Assembly: GCA_025800125.1 (NCBI GenBank)
Contig: JAOXSF010000142.1
Coordinates: 1 to 62,117, forward strand
Direction of reading: 5' to 3'
DNA length: 62,117 bases
Source of the DNA: Marinobacterium sp.
Lineage (GTDB): Bacteria > Pseudomonadota > Gammaproteobacteria > Pseudomonadales > Balneatricaceae
Shown: one piece after another, positions 35,865-44,354 of the stretch
Position numbering within the stretch: position 1 is the first letter of the stretch
Layout: each line of letters begins with the position of its first letter
Made by a program: the position numbers and the translations under genes
Notes under the pieces: model-generated
Databases searched by the model: none
Told to the model about the DNA's origin: nothing
Seen by the model: the letters and a program-made list of their open reading frames with translations, nothing else

Positions 35865-37065
35865 TCCTTTGCAGGTCGTTTAACGGCGCGTTGTCATCTA
35901 AAGGCGGAGTGGGCTGTGGTGAGATGGTTTGAGGTGAGGCTTTGACAGGCTTTGGCGGAGTGTCAGGCTGTGGAACAGCAGAGCGTTGATTGTGCAGTGA
36001 CATCTTAATACTGAAGCGCTCGTTGCCGTTATTGCGGTTACGAATAACCGGAGTAATAAAACGGACGTTGCTGAATTCTGGCTGGTTGTCCAGTTGGCCA
36101 ATGAGCCAGGAGGCTGTAGGGGCTTCACCTTCCAGTGTTAGTTGACCTGCTCTCCAATGGAGCTGTGATAGCCAGACTGTATCGGGTAGTAACCTGGTCA
36201 GTTGAGTTAATACAGGTAGATGGGCAGGTATTTGCTGTAATGACTTTAACTGCTGTTGGAGTTGAACCAGCTGATTGATCTGTTGACGAGTCTGATGCAC
36301 CTGTTCTGCTTGTGTGCGCAACTGGTTACGCTGTTGTGTCAGGCTCTGAATCTGTTGCTGGCGCTGCCAGAGTGGCAGTATCAGGAGTGCGATAATCAGC
36401 ACAATATTGCCAGTCAATAATAGTTTGTTGAAAAGTCGGGTGATATTTTTGCGGGCTGGTGGTTCAGGCATCAGGTTACAATTGTGCAGTCTGGCCTGTC
36501 GTGCCGGGCGAATAATGGTAGCCTTCAGTCCAAATGCTTCCAGTTGTGCCAGCCGTGGCGCAAGTAACTGTCTGGGCACTAGCCAGACGGTTATCTGAAG
36601 CTGGTTTTCGATTCGTTTTTGTTGGTAGCAATAGTAAACCTGATCAGCCTGAAAGGGGGTTAATTTTGGTAACTGACGCTCTACAACCTGTTTCAGGTAG
36701 GCCCGTGCGGCAACGGGTAGCTGCAAGGGTACTTCTAGTATCAGACTGTCATCCAGCAAAATAACGGGTGGTTTTCCCTGTTGCAGTTGTTGTAACACAG
36801 GCGTAGGCAGTGAAGTATTTTCTGCTGTCTGCGGATCAGGTAAGCGAGTGCTTGAAGAAGGGCTGTCAAGCTGTTGTCCCAGCCATAATGTCTGAGTCCG
36901 ACTGAGTAGCAGGAAGCCGCTTTGTGTACTACGGTCGAGGTATTGCCATAACCCTCTGGGTAATAGTTGTCGGCTCCACCAGTACCAGAACTGTTTGAAG
37001 CTTTCCCGCCCGTCGGTGCAGATACCGCGAATGTTTTCAGGGAATAGATTGGTGCCGGGTAACAT
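35848..37065 (-). CDS. gspL: Type II secretion protein GspL
   Basis: The protein has an actin-like cytoplasmic domain (first 230 residues), a membrane helix (LLLTGNIVLIIALLILPLW), a coiled coil, and a PilN-like periplasmic domain (LTRLLPDTVWLSQLHW...). It recruits the ATPase GspE to the platform. The frame is open to an ATG at 37143, but the ATG at 37065 is preceded by GGAGG at five bases, so I choose it; this gives 405 residues starting MLPGTNLFPENIRG and a 29-base overlap with gspK. A proline-rich tail (PPKPVKASPQTISPQPTPP) ends the protein. Confidence 0.88.
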   Translation of the reverse strand: MLPGTNLFPENIRGICTDGRESFKQFWYWWSRQLLPRGLWQYLDRSTQSGFLLLSRTQTLWLGQQLDSPSSSTRLPDPQTAENTSLPTPVLQQLQQGKPPVILLDDSLILEVPLQLPVAARAYLKQVVERQLPKLTPFQADQVYYCYQQKRIENQLQITVWLVPRQLLAPRLAQLEAFGLKATIIRPARQARLHNCNLMPEPPARKNITRLFNKLLLTGNIVLIIALLILPLWQRQQQIQSLTQQRNQLRTQAEQVHQTRQQINQLVQLQQQLKSLQQIPAHLPVLTQLTRLLPDTVWLSQLHWRAGQLTLEGEAPTASWLIGQLDNQPEFSNVRFITPVIRNRNNGNERFSIKMSLHNQRSAVPQPDTPPKPVKASPQTISPQPTPPLDDNAPLNDLQRSVQHD

Positions 37066-37888
37066 CTGGGCCTCCATCGAATAGTAATGGAAAACGACTG
37101 GGCTGCCAGCTGAGTGTGCTGTAAGGGCGGGCAGCGGTGACAATCCCTTTTTTTCGGATAACAGTATCTAGCGCCTGTAAAAACTGGCCCTGCTGGTAGG
37201 CTTCCAGTTGCAGATGCCAGCTGGGGCTGCGATGTATACCAGCAGGCGCTGGTTGTGACTGCAAGGGTGGTTCTGTCTGTAATGCGCGAGCCTGTAGTGC
37301 TTCGGGCAGGTAACGACCATTTCGACTATGTAACGACAACCAGGGGCGTAGCTGCTGCATCAAAGATTGATTGATACCATCTACCTGTTGTAATTCGGAT
37401 AAGTGGTTGAAGGGGCGATTAGCAGGTGGTAACAGGCCACGTTGCCGGTAGTGTGGAGCCTCTGCACCGTGCAGCCGTGGTAAATTGTCTGGGTCTCGCC
37501 AGTCAATAATTCGATCTGCCAGTACTGACGGATAGATGTCTGGATGACCAAGCGCTGCAAACAGTGCAATCAGGGTTTGGGGTTGGGCCAGATTAAGGTT
37601 AATGCGATCATCTTCTGGCTGAATATGAAGTCGTACCTGTAGCGGGCCATATTGCCAGTATTGTGATAATGGCGGTGGTTGATTCGGGTTGGCATCCAGC
37701 AACTGATATTGCAGCCACTGCTCTGCTGCAATCAAGCCATAACGAGCTTGTAGCTGACTCAGGTGCTGGTGAGTAATAGCAAGGGCTGTGCGCTGCTGGT
37801 TACTCATGCTGCTTGTAATGAGAACCAGTATCATACTGAGCCAGAGCACAGTAATCAGTGCGCTGCCCCGTTGCTGGTTAGTGAACAC
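37037..37888 (-). CDS. gspK: Type II secretion minor pseudopilin GspK
   Basis: The 283-residue protein has a short prepilin-like leader ending QRG, then SALITVLWLSMILVLITSSM as the N-terminal helix, and the large GspK globular domain with DDRINLNLAQPQTLIALF, DRIIDWRDPDNLPRLHGAE and a helix-hairpin-helix-like HLSELQQVDGINQSLM. GspK caps the pseudopilus with GspI and GspJ. It overlaps gspJ by 11 bases and gspL by 29 bases. Confidence 0.92.
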   Translation of the reverse strand: MFTNQQRGSALITVLWLSMILVLITSSMSNQQRTALAITHQHLSQLQARYGLIAAEQWLQYQLLDANPNQPPPLSQYWQYGPLQVRLHIQPEDDRINLNLAQPQTLIALFAALGHPDIYPSVLADRIIDWRDPDNLPRLHGAEAPHYRQRGLLPPANRPFNHLSELQQVDGINQSLMQQLRPWLSLHSRNGRYLPEALQARALQTEPPLQSQPAPAGIHRSPSWHLQLEAYQQGQFLQALDTVIRKKGIVTAARPYSTLSWQPSRFPLLFDGGPDVTRHQSIP

Positions 37889-38624
37889 GATAACGTTGCC
37901 TCAGTTTAACCACATGGGTCTGGCCGTTGTGGTGTATACGAACCAGTGCCGGGAGCTGCCTCTGTGCCAACCACTCGTTATGCCAGATGATGGTGCCGTC
38001 GTGTTGTTGCTTGCCGTAACTGAAGCGGGCGATACCTGTCAGTGGGTAGTGTTCCTGGGCGTTGGGGGTTTCTGTTGTATGAGCTTCTGCCGCATCAATT
38101 CCTGCTGTATAGCCTTCCGTCGAAATGGCCTTTGTTACAGCGTCTCTGCTTTCAGTGCTGTCACTGTTCCCGGTTACAGGCTGGGCAGGGTTATCGGTAT
38201 GTGCGACGTCTGGCTGGTAGGGCCATAGTGTTAGCCGCAAAGGACTTCCATAGAGCTGATAATGGTAGAGACCACTACGCGCCGGATGTTCAAGTACGCT
38301 GATGAAGTTCAGGGTGTCAGATTGTCCTGCAAATAATACGTGCTGGCGGCTGTATAGTGGTAAAGCCTGAGCTAGCTGTTGGTAGAAATGCTGTTGTAAG
38401 CGGTACTGGTACAGGCGCTCTTGTGTCAGCGCTCCAGTGCGTTGCCATTGTTGCAAGCTTTGTTGCAGGCCTTGATAAAGTACACCCAGTAACAGGCTGG
38501 TAAGGCTCAGTGCGATTAGCAGCTCCAGCAATGTAAACCCACGCTCCAGCAATGTGAAACCATATTGTATGTCGTATTTCACGCGGGAGAGGGGTCTGGA
38601 TTGGGTTATAACTGACTGGTTCAT
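37878..38624 (-). CDS. gspJ: Type II secretion minor pseudopilin GspJ, with duplicated prepilin site
   Basis: The 248-residue protein has an N-terminal leader, then YGFTLLERGFTLLELLIALS: the prepilin-peptidase motif GFTLLE occurs twice, seven residues apart, because of a 21-bp tandem duplication (38523-38564). Only the second copy is followed directly by the full hydrophobic helix. The globular domain follows, with LFAGQSDTLNFISVLEHPAR and a long S/T/A-rich insert at about 145-185. It overlaps gspI by 4 bases and gspK by 11. Confidence 0.9.
   Translation of the reverse strand: MNQSVITQSRPLSRVKYDIQYGFTLLERGFTLLELLIALSLTSLLLGVLYQGLQQSLQQWQRTGALTQERLYQYRLQQHFYQQLAQALPLYSRQHVLFAGQSDTLNFISVLEHPARSGLYHYQLYGSPLRLTLWPYQPDVAHTDNPAQPVTGNSDSTESRDAVTKAISTEGYTAGIDAAEAHTTETPNAQEHYPLTGIARFSYGKQQHDGTIIWHNEWLAQRQLPALVRIHHNGQTHVVKLRQRYRVH
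38523..38564. repeat. 21-bp tandem duplication inside gspJ
   Basis: Two adjacent 21-bp units, each beginning CTCCAGCAATGT on the plus strand (38523 and 38544), duplicate the codons for the prepilin cleavage motif. Confidence 0.9.
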
Positions 38625-39208
38625 GATGCTCCCCCGGTGATCGCTGTTGCTGGTGCCAGTTGCAGGGTTTGCAGTTGTATGCTGCGCCTCTGGTTACGGT
38701 GATCTGGCCAGCTCAGTTGCAGTTTTATCTCATACAATGCCCAGTCAGGGTTATGAGTGCTGGACTGTGCTTCAGAGCCCTGCCAGCGGCTGATGTGGGC
38801 TTGCCAGCGATAGTGTGGTGGTAACAGGCCTTCCGGTGCCATTGATGTCAGTCGAGGGAGGGGCTCTGGAATATGCTGGGTACTTTGTGAGTGGCGCTGT
38901 AACTGTGAGCGATGTTGTCGTGCTGGGTGTGGTTGTGAGGAATGTTGTTGCTGTAAAAGCTGCTGTTGTAAATATTGCAGTTGTCTATCAGCCAGTTGTA
39001 AAGCGTCCAGATAATCTCTGTTTAATGCTGCCCGCTGACTGGATTGACCAATCAGGTTGAAGGCCAGGCCACAGGTCAGAGCTGCGATAACCAGTGCGAC
39101 CAGTACTTCCAGCAGATTGAAACCGTGCTGGTGGTACAGATGGCCGCTTTGCGTGTTATGAGTCAGACTACGGGGTTGTTGTTTGTCAATGCGCGGTGAA
39201 TGATTCAT
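38621..39208 (-). CDS. gspI: Type II secretion minor pseudopilin GspI, with Gln/His-rich insert
   Basis: The 195-residue protein has a leader of about 28 residues, the cleavage motif HGFNLLEVLVALVIAALTCG, and the GspI globular end (WQAHISRWQG, ALYEIKLQLSWPD). Between them lies an insert of about 45 residues rich in Gln, His and Ser (from LQYLQQQLLQQQHSS to QSTQHIPEP). Typical GspI is about 120-130 residues, so both leader and insert are extra. It overlaps gspH by 23 bases. Confidence 0.9.
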   Translation of the reverse strand: MNHSPRIDKQQPRSLTHNTQSGHLYHQHGFNLLEVLVALVIAALTCGLAFNLIGQSSQRAALNRDYLDALQLADRQLQYLQQQLLQQQHSSQPHPARQHRSQLQRHSQSTQHIPEPLPRLTSMAPEGLLPPHYRWQAHISRWQGSEAQSSTHNPDWALYEIKLQLSWPDHRNQRRSIQLQTLQLAPATAITGGAS

Positions 39209-39701
39209 CTCGAATTTCTCCGCTTAGCCAGTACAGACGAACGTTGCTGGGAGGAAGCCCCGATGGTTGCAATTGCAACAGACCACCGCTGTTGCTGCCA
39301 TCACTGAACAGGCTCAGTGGTTGGCCCGCTCTGTCAGGTTGCCAGTGCAGGGTAGAACCCTCCGGGGCCTGATAGATAATGCGCTGATCCAACCACAAGC
39401 TGTTTGTTTCAACCTGAAACGTTTTATGTTGACCACTGCGTCGTGCTTGCAATGCCTGGTGTTGTAGCGTTTCTATCAGCAGACTTGTCTGGTAACTGAG
39501 CTGTACCCGGTGCAGCAATCGTTGTAGATCACCTGTACTCAGTGACGCTAGCGCAACTGCAATCATTAGTACCAGTAAGATTTCCAGCAAGGTAAACCCC
39601 TGTTGTTTCAGATTACGTTGTTTCAGATTACGTTGTTTCAGCTTATATTGTGGCGGCATATGTCTGTTCGGCATGTTCATAACTATGGCCAGCTGCGTCA
39701 T
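39186..39701 (-). CDS. gspH: Type II secretion minor pseudopilin GspH
   Basis: The 171-residue frame has a basic leader containing KLKQRNLKQRNLKQ, the cleavage motif QGFTLLEILLVLMIAVALAS, and a GspH/FimT-like domain ending RLYWLSGEIRDESF. The leader repeat comes from a 15-bp tandem triplication (39603-39647). Several in-frame Met codons (39701, 39680 and others) make the start uncertain. The gene lies between gspG and gspI. Confidence 0.88.
   Translation of the reverse strand: MTQLAIVMNMPNRHMPPQYKLKQRNLKQRNLKQQGFTLLEILLVLMIAVALASLSTGDLQRLLHRVQLSYQTSLLIETLQHQALQARRSGQHKTFQVETNSLWLDQRIIYQAPEGSTLHWQPDRAGQPLSLFSDGSNSGGLLQLQPSGLPPSNVRLYWLSGEIRDESFTAH
39603..39647. repeat. Three 15-bp tandem repeats inside the gspH leader
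   Basis: TTGTTTCAGATTACG occurs at 39603-39617 and 39618-39632, with a diverged third copy at 39633-39647. On the coding strand the unit gives repeats of RNLKQ. Confidence 0.92.
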
Positions 39702-39746
39702 CAGTCTGCTGTGATTAATGGCCTGTTGTATTAAATGCTTGCTGTG

Positions 39747-40226
39747 TTATTGCCAACTGTAAATATCCTGATCTTCGCCCTCGCCGCCGGGCTTCTGGTC
39801 TGCGCCAAGCGTGGATATTTCATAAGGTGCCTGATTGCCAGGGCTACGGTATTGGTAGGGATAACCCCAAGGGTCATTGCGAATGATCTGTTTTTTCAGG
39901 TAGGGCCCGTTCCAGCCCAGAGCGCTATCCGGTTTTTCGATCAAGGCGACCAGGCCTTGTTGGCTGTTGGGATAACGGCCAACTTCCAGCCGGTAAAGAT
40001 CTAGCGCGGCCCCCAGCTCTTCCATCTGCAACCGGGCAGTCTGGCTTTTTGCCCCCCCTAGCTGATTCATGATCTGTGGGCCAACCAGCCCGGCCAGCAG
40101 TCCCAGAATGATCAGTACAACCAGTAGTTCAAGCAGTGTGAAACCCTGTTGGTGTGTTGGGCAGGGCTTGCTGTAAAAGGTGTTACTGCAACGAGTAGAT
40201 ATTGTATGCCCGGGTTGCTTTTTCAT
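39747..40226 (-). CDS. gspG: Type II secretion major pseudopilin GspG
   Basis: The 159-residue protein has a leader of about 27 residues, QGFTLLELLVVLIILGLLAG with the invariant Glu5, and the conserved GspG body: LDLYRLEVGRYPNSQQGLVA, GPYLKKQIIRNDPWGYPYQY and the calcium-site tail LGADQKPGGEGEDQDIYSW. It forms the pseudopilus shaft. The leader is longer than the usual 6-10 residues. It lies 88 bases after gspF. Confidence 0.96.
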   Translation of the reverse strand: MKKQPGHTISTRCSNTFYSKPCPTHQQGFTLLELLVVLIILGLLAGLVGPQIMNQLGGAKSQTARLQMEELGAALDLYRLEVGRYPNSQQGLVALIEKPDSALGWNGPYLKKQIIRNDPWGYPYQYRSPGNQAPYEISTLGADQKPGGEGEDQDIYSWQ

Positions 40227-40314
40227 TCCGTGCTCCTTTCAGGTATGGCCTTTTTTCAGGGCCTTTAGCGTGTTGGCTTTGATACTGAGTGCGTCATGAC
40301 AATGGATAATGCGA

Positions 40315-41565
40315 CTAAAAACTGAGGTTGTTGACACTGATAATTGCAGACAGCATAGACAGCACCAGCAAGGCGATAACCAGCCCCAGACTGATAATTA
40401 GCAAAGGTTCCAGCAGGCTGACCAGTCGTTTTAATTGTTGCTCGGTTTGTTCCAGCTGGATGGATGCCAGTTTTTGCAGCATTGGCCCAAGCTGGCCTGT
40501 TTCTTCACCGATGCTGACCAGCTGGTGCATTAGCGGTGGAATATGCAGGCTGCTGTCTTTTGGCTGTATCAAAAGTGGGGCCAGTGGCTGACCTGCGCGT
40601 AGCTGCTCGCTGCAGTGAGTAAACAGGTGTTGTAAGGGAGCCAGTTGTAAGGTCTGTCTGGCCAGTTGTAGTGCCTGAAGCAGGGGTAAGCCTCGACAGA
40701 GCAGAGTGCCCAGGCAGCGGTTAAAGCGCGCCAGTTCAGCATCGCGGCGTAAAGGCCCCAGTATCGGTATACGCAGCAATAAACGGCCCAGAGGTGTTTG
40801 TAACCAGCGCAGGCTGTACTGTAATAACAGCAGGCTTGCCGCCAGCGCTAAAGCCAGCCACTGGCCATGTGCTTGTAATATGGCGCTGAGTTGAAGAATC
40901 AGTTGTGTATGGCTGGGCAATTGATGTTGAGCGCCGTCTAACAGATCAGCAAATTGTGGGATTACGGTCAGCAGGATGATCAGAATTGAGGCAACCGCAA
41001 CCAGTGCCAGTATTGCAGGATAGATTAAGGCATTGCCTAGCATCGTTTTCAGTTTACGACTTTGCTGTTGATACTGGTGCAGGCTTTCCAGCCCTTCGGC
41101 CAGATCACCACTGGCTTCTCCTGCCTGTACCAGACTGATGCAGAGTGGGTCGAACAGATCAGGGTAACAGGCCAGTGCTTCGCTGAAGGTCTGGCCATCA
41201 CGCAGCATCTGTAAAATGTTATGTAATGGTAATACGCTGGATGAGGTTCCGGACTGCAACCCGTTTTGCTGCAAGAGTTTGAGTGCATGTTCCAGTGCAA
41301 TGCCAGCCTGTAGAAGACAAGCAAGCTCACGGATAAAATCTTCTATCTGTTCCGCTGATTTTCGACGGCGCAGCCAGCTGTGCAGAAGTGCCCGCTGCTT
41401 AGACCCATGCTGTTCAGGTGTAACAGAGCGTAAAAGCGTGGCGCTGAGCGGTATTTTTCCTTCGGCTTCCAGTTGTTGCAGAGCGGCCTGTTCGCTGCTG
41501 GCCTCTACATGAACCTGTTGCAGTGTGCCGTCGTCATTCAAAGCACGGGTTTCAAATAATGGCAT
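40315..41565 (-). CDS. gspF: Type II secretion inner-membrane platform protein GspF
   Basis: The 416-residue protein has the two GspF/PilC helical domains (about 65-190 and 270-395; FIRELACLLQAGIALEHALK and ARFNRCLGTLLCRGLPLLQA) and three membrane helices, the last at the C-terminus (LLIISLGLVIALLVLSMLSA). It begins with the usual short N-terminal domain (MPLFETRALNDDGTLQQ). It begins 3 bases after gspE and couples the ATPase to pseudopilus assembly. Confidence 0.95.
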   Translation of the reverse strand: MPLFETRALNDDGTLQQVHVEASSEQAALQQLEAEGKIPLSATLLRSVTPEQHGSKQRALLHSWLRRRKSAEQIEDFIRELACLLQAGIALEHALKLLQQNGLQSGTSSSVLPLHNILQMLRDGQTFSEALACYPDLFDPLCISLVQAGEASGDLAEGLESLHQYQQQSRKLKTMLGNALIYPAILALVAVASILIILLTVIPQFADLLDGAQHQLPSHTQLILQLSAILQAHGQWLALALAASLLLLQYSLRWLQTPLGRLLLRIPILGPLRRDAELARFNRCLGTLLCRGLPLLQALQLARQTLQLAPLQHLFTHCSEQLRAGQPLAPLLIQPKDSSLHIPPLMHQLVSIGEETGQLGPMLQKLASIQLEQTEQQLKRLVSLLEPLLIISLGLVIALLVLSMLSAIISVNNLSF

Positions 41566-41568
41566 TGT

Positions 41569-43368
41569 TTACTCCCGTGTAACCCGCAGTATTTCATCCA
41601 GGGTTGTTTCACCGTTCAGTACCCGACGACAACCGTCGGCATAGAGGGTACGCATGCCCTCAGCGACAGCAGCTTGCTGTAACTGGTGAGCATCTGCCTG
41701 TTGCAGAATCAGTTGCTGAATTTTTGGCGTAATCGGAAGTATTTCCATAATGACAATACGTCCCTGATAACCCGTATGGTTGCAGTGCTGACAGCCTCTG
41801 GCCCGATAAAGCTGGATGGTTGGAGACGGATAATCTATCTGGCTTTGATGTTCTGTATGGTTGTGCGGTTTCAGGTTATCCGCTGTCAGGTTTTCTGTTT
41901 TTAGAGAGCGGCATTGCTGTATATGCCCATGTTGATGAATATGGTTGAACTGTTCTTGGTCGGGTGTGAAAGCTTCTGCGCAGTGATGGCAGAGCCGTCG
42001 TACCAGCCGTTGGCCTACAGCGGCCAGCAGGGTTGAAGTTAACAGATAGTCTGCAACTCCCATTTCCAGCAGTCGAGTAAGGCAGCCTGCGGCCTGGTTG
42101 GTATGCAAAGTGGACAGTACCAGGTGGCCCGTCAAGGCAGACTGCACACAGATTTCGGCGGTTTCATGGTCTCGCATCTCTCCGACCATAATGGTATCCG
42201 GGTCCTGACGGACAATCGTACGTAGCGCACTGGCGAACGTCAGTCCTATATCACTGCGTACCTGTATCTGGTTAATCCCTTCCAGCCGGTACTCTACTGG
42301 GTCTTCCACGGTGATTATTTTGCGTTCCGGGCGGTTCAGCTGCTGCAGTGCGGTGTATAACGTTGTGGTTTTACCACTGCCGGTGGGGCCCGAAACCACA
42401 ATCAGACCATTGGCTTGGTGCAGTAGCTGTTCAAGTTGGTGTTGCTGCTCCGGTCGCAGACCCAGTTGGTCGAAACTGCTGACCAGACCATCACGGCGAA
42501 GCAGGCGCATAACAACGGTTTCACCATGAACGCAGGGTACGGTTGATACTCTGATGTCCAGTGGAACGCCGCCAATGCGAATGTTGATGCGGCCATCCTG
42601 AGGGAGCCTCCGTTCAGCAATGTCCAGCTGAGCCATAATTTTTATACGTGACACCATCGCCATTGCAATACGGGCGGGTGGAGGGGCAACGCTATGCAGT
42701 ATGCCGTCACGGCGTAACCGGATACTGAGTTGTTGCTCAAAAGGTTCGATATGAATGTCGGATGCACGCTGATCAACGGCTTGCCCTAGTAACTGGTTAA
42801 CCCGTTGAATAATGGGTGCTTCGCTGGCCATGTCACGTAACTGGTCAGCATTGAGTGGACTGGTAATGGTTGTGTCTGATGTTTTATCGCCGGAAGCGTT
42901 GTGGGCCTGGGAAGGGACGTATAGCTGGTTATAAAGCTGTTGCAGGATGCTGTCATCAATGACGAGGCGTCGCACGCTTTTTTGGCAGGCAAGTGCGACA
43001 CTGTGTGCAGCCAGTTCATTAGCAGGGTCTGTCATGGCCAGAGTGATATGCTGTTCATCTTCAGCGACAGGCAGGATGCGATGGTGCTGAAGGAAGGTAC
43101 TGGAAAGTTCTGTTTCTCGTACTGCTTGCCGAGGGTGTTGTGACGGTTGTAGCTGTGGTAATTGCAGTAATTCTGACAGGGCTCTGCTGAGATCGGCACT
43201 TGATAGCGTGCCCAGCTTGAGTAGAAGGCAGGGTAGACTACTGCCTGGTTGCTGTTGCCAGATCTGTAAAATATGCTGGCATTCTGCAGAGCTGAGCCGG
43301 GCATGTTGCTGGAGCCAGTCTGGTAACAGGCTAGCCAGTGCCTGGGCAGATGAGTCAACCGCGTTCAT
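41569..43368 (-). CDS. gspE: Type II secretion ATPase GspE
   Basis: The 599-residue protein has an N-terminal GspE domain (about 1-150) and the AAA-like secretion ATPase core: Walker A GPTGSGKTT (327-335), Asp box ITVEDPVEY, Walker B DTIMVGEMRD (391-400) and the His box LHTNQAAG. The zinc site has CHHC (460-463) and CQHC (526-529). The stretch between them is about 60 residues, rich in His, Gln and Asn, and is about twice the length I would expect. It energises pseudopilus growth and is followed by gspF after 3 bases. Confidence 0.95.
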   Translation of the reverse strand: MNAVDSSAQALASLLPDWLQQHARLSSAECQHILQIWQQQPGSSLPCLLLKLGTLSSADLSRALSELLQLPQLQPSQHPRQAVRETELSSTFLQHHRILPVAEDEQHITLAMTDPANELAAHSVALACQKSVRRLVIDDSILQQLYNQLYVPSQAHNASGDKTSDTTITSPLNADQLRDMASEAPIIQRVNQLLGQAVDQRASDIHIEPFEQQLSIRLRRDGILHSVAPPPARIAMAMVSRIKIMAQLDIAERRLPQDGRINIRIGGVPLDIRVSTVPCVHGETVVMRLLRRDGLVSSFDQLGLRPEQQHQLEQLLHQANGLIVVSGPTGSGKTTTLYTALQQLNRPERKIITVEDPVEYRLEGINQIQVRSDIGLTFASALRTIVRQDPDTIMVGEMRDHETAEICVQSALTGHLVLSTLHTNQAAGCLTRLLEMGVADYLLTSTLLAAVGQRLVRRLCHHCAEAFTPDQEQFNHIHQHGHIQQCRSLKTENLTADNLKPHNHTEHQSQIDYPSPTIQLYRARGCQHCNHTGYQGRIVIMEILPITPKIQQLILQQADAHQLQQAAVAEGMRTLYADGCRRVLNGETTLDEILRVTRE

Positions 43369-43508
43369 GGTAACTCCCTGTGCGAAACAGTTCGTCCTGA
43401 GAGGTTGAAGGCAGGCATCCTGCGGGCCGTTATGTTGTGATTAGTCCAGTCTGGAGTGTTGGAGTTCCATCAGACTTTGAGCCCGGTGTGGGGCTTGTGC
43501 TTGGGTGT

Positions 43509-44351
43509 TCAGGGTCGTAGCCGGAAACGCTGTCTCTGATACTCAAACACCAGCCCATCGCGCTGAATGGTATGCAGTGTAAGGTTGTCCGTCAGTGTAT
43601 CGCCTTCGTAGTACATCATGCCGTTGATACGTGTGCGGCGGCTGGTGGGACGGTTAGAGTGAATGGTGACGCTGATATTCATAACAGGTAATTCCTGTTG
43701 TACTTCGACAGGAAGCTCACTCAGCCAGGGAATTCGCTGTCTTGTTGCCGCCGGTTGTGCTCTCACCGCTTCAGTTATCGGCTCTGTCGTGCTGCTATCT
43801 GTCTGGGTAGCGAGGCCTGGTTGTATGTTGCTGCTCTTCTCCGGTGGCGATTTTCCCACTGTGGCTGGTATCACAGACATTGTTGTGAAATTGGTGGGAA
43901 CTTTTGCAAGTGTGGGTGCTATGAATGCTGACGACGCTGGCTGGGCCGGTTGTTGAAGCTCTACAGTGAGTTTTGTCAGTTGCTGACTTTGAGATTGTGG
44001 CGGTTTTTGGTGAGGCCTCTGTTGGTGCGCTTGCTGTTGTTGCTGCTGCTGATAGTCACGCTGCATCTGTTGTCGTATCTGCTGCTGTTGCTGAGCCAGC
44101 TGTTGGTCAGAAGCATGAAGTGGCGCAATTTCTGCGGCCGGTGTTGCAAAGGGCAGGAACGTGACAATACCCGGTGTCAGTAACCACAGCGCAGGTATCA
44201 GCACCATGACTGAAAATATCAGCACCATCTGTTTTGGATAACGGACAGGCCCACCTGCCGGACTGACCAGCGTGGTATTTTGTACTGGCTGAAAAGTGTG
44301 GTGTTGGCGCTTTTGATCTGATTTATTCAGCGCATCCAGGATGTATGACAT
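43509..44351 (-). CDS. gspB: GspB/ExeB-type secretin-assembly protein
   Basis: The 280-residue protein begins with MSYILDALNKSDQKRQ, the signature start of GspB/ExeB/OutB proteins. It has a membrane helix at about 43-60, a Gln-rich coiled region (about 85-130), a linker, and the C-terminal periplasmic domain (VPVMNISVTIHSNRPTSRRT, RINGMMYYEGD, TLHTIQRDGLVFEYQRQRFR). With GspA it helps the secretin pass the peptidoglycan. It begins 3 bases after gspA and is separated from gspE by 140 bases. Confidence 0.9.
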   Translation of the reverse strand: MSYILDALNKSDQKRQHHTFQPVQNTTLVSPAGGPVRYPKQMVLIFSVMVLIPALWLLTPGIVTFLPFATPAAEIAPLHASDQQLAQQQQQIRQQMQRDYQQQQQQQAHQQRPHQKPPQSQSQQLTKLTVELQQPAQPASSAFIAPTLAKVPTNFTTMSVIPATVGKSPPEKSSNIQPGLATQTDSSTTEPITEAVRAQPAATRQRIPWLSELPVEVQQELPVMNISVTIHSNRPTSRRTRINGMMYYEGDTLTDNLTLHTIQRDGLVFEYQRQRFRLRP

Positions 44352-44354
44352 GCT

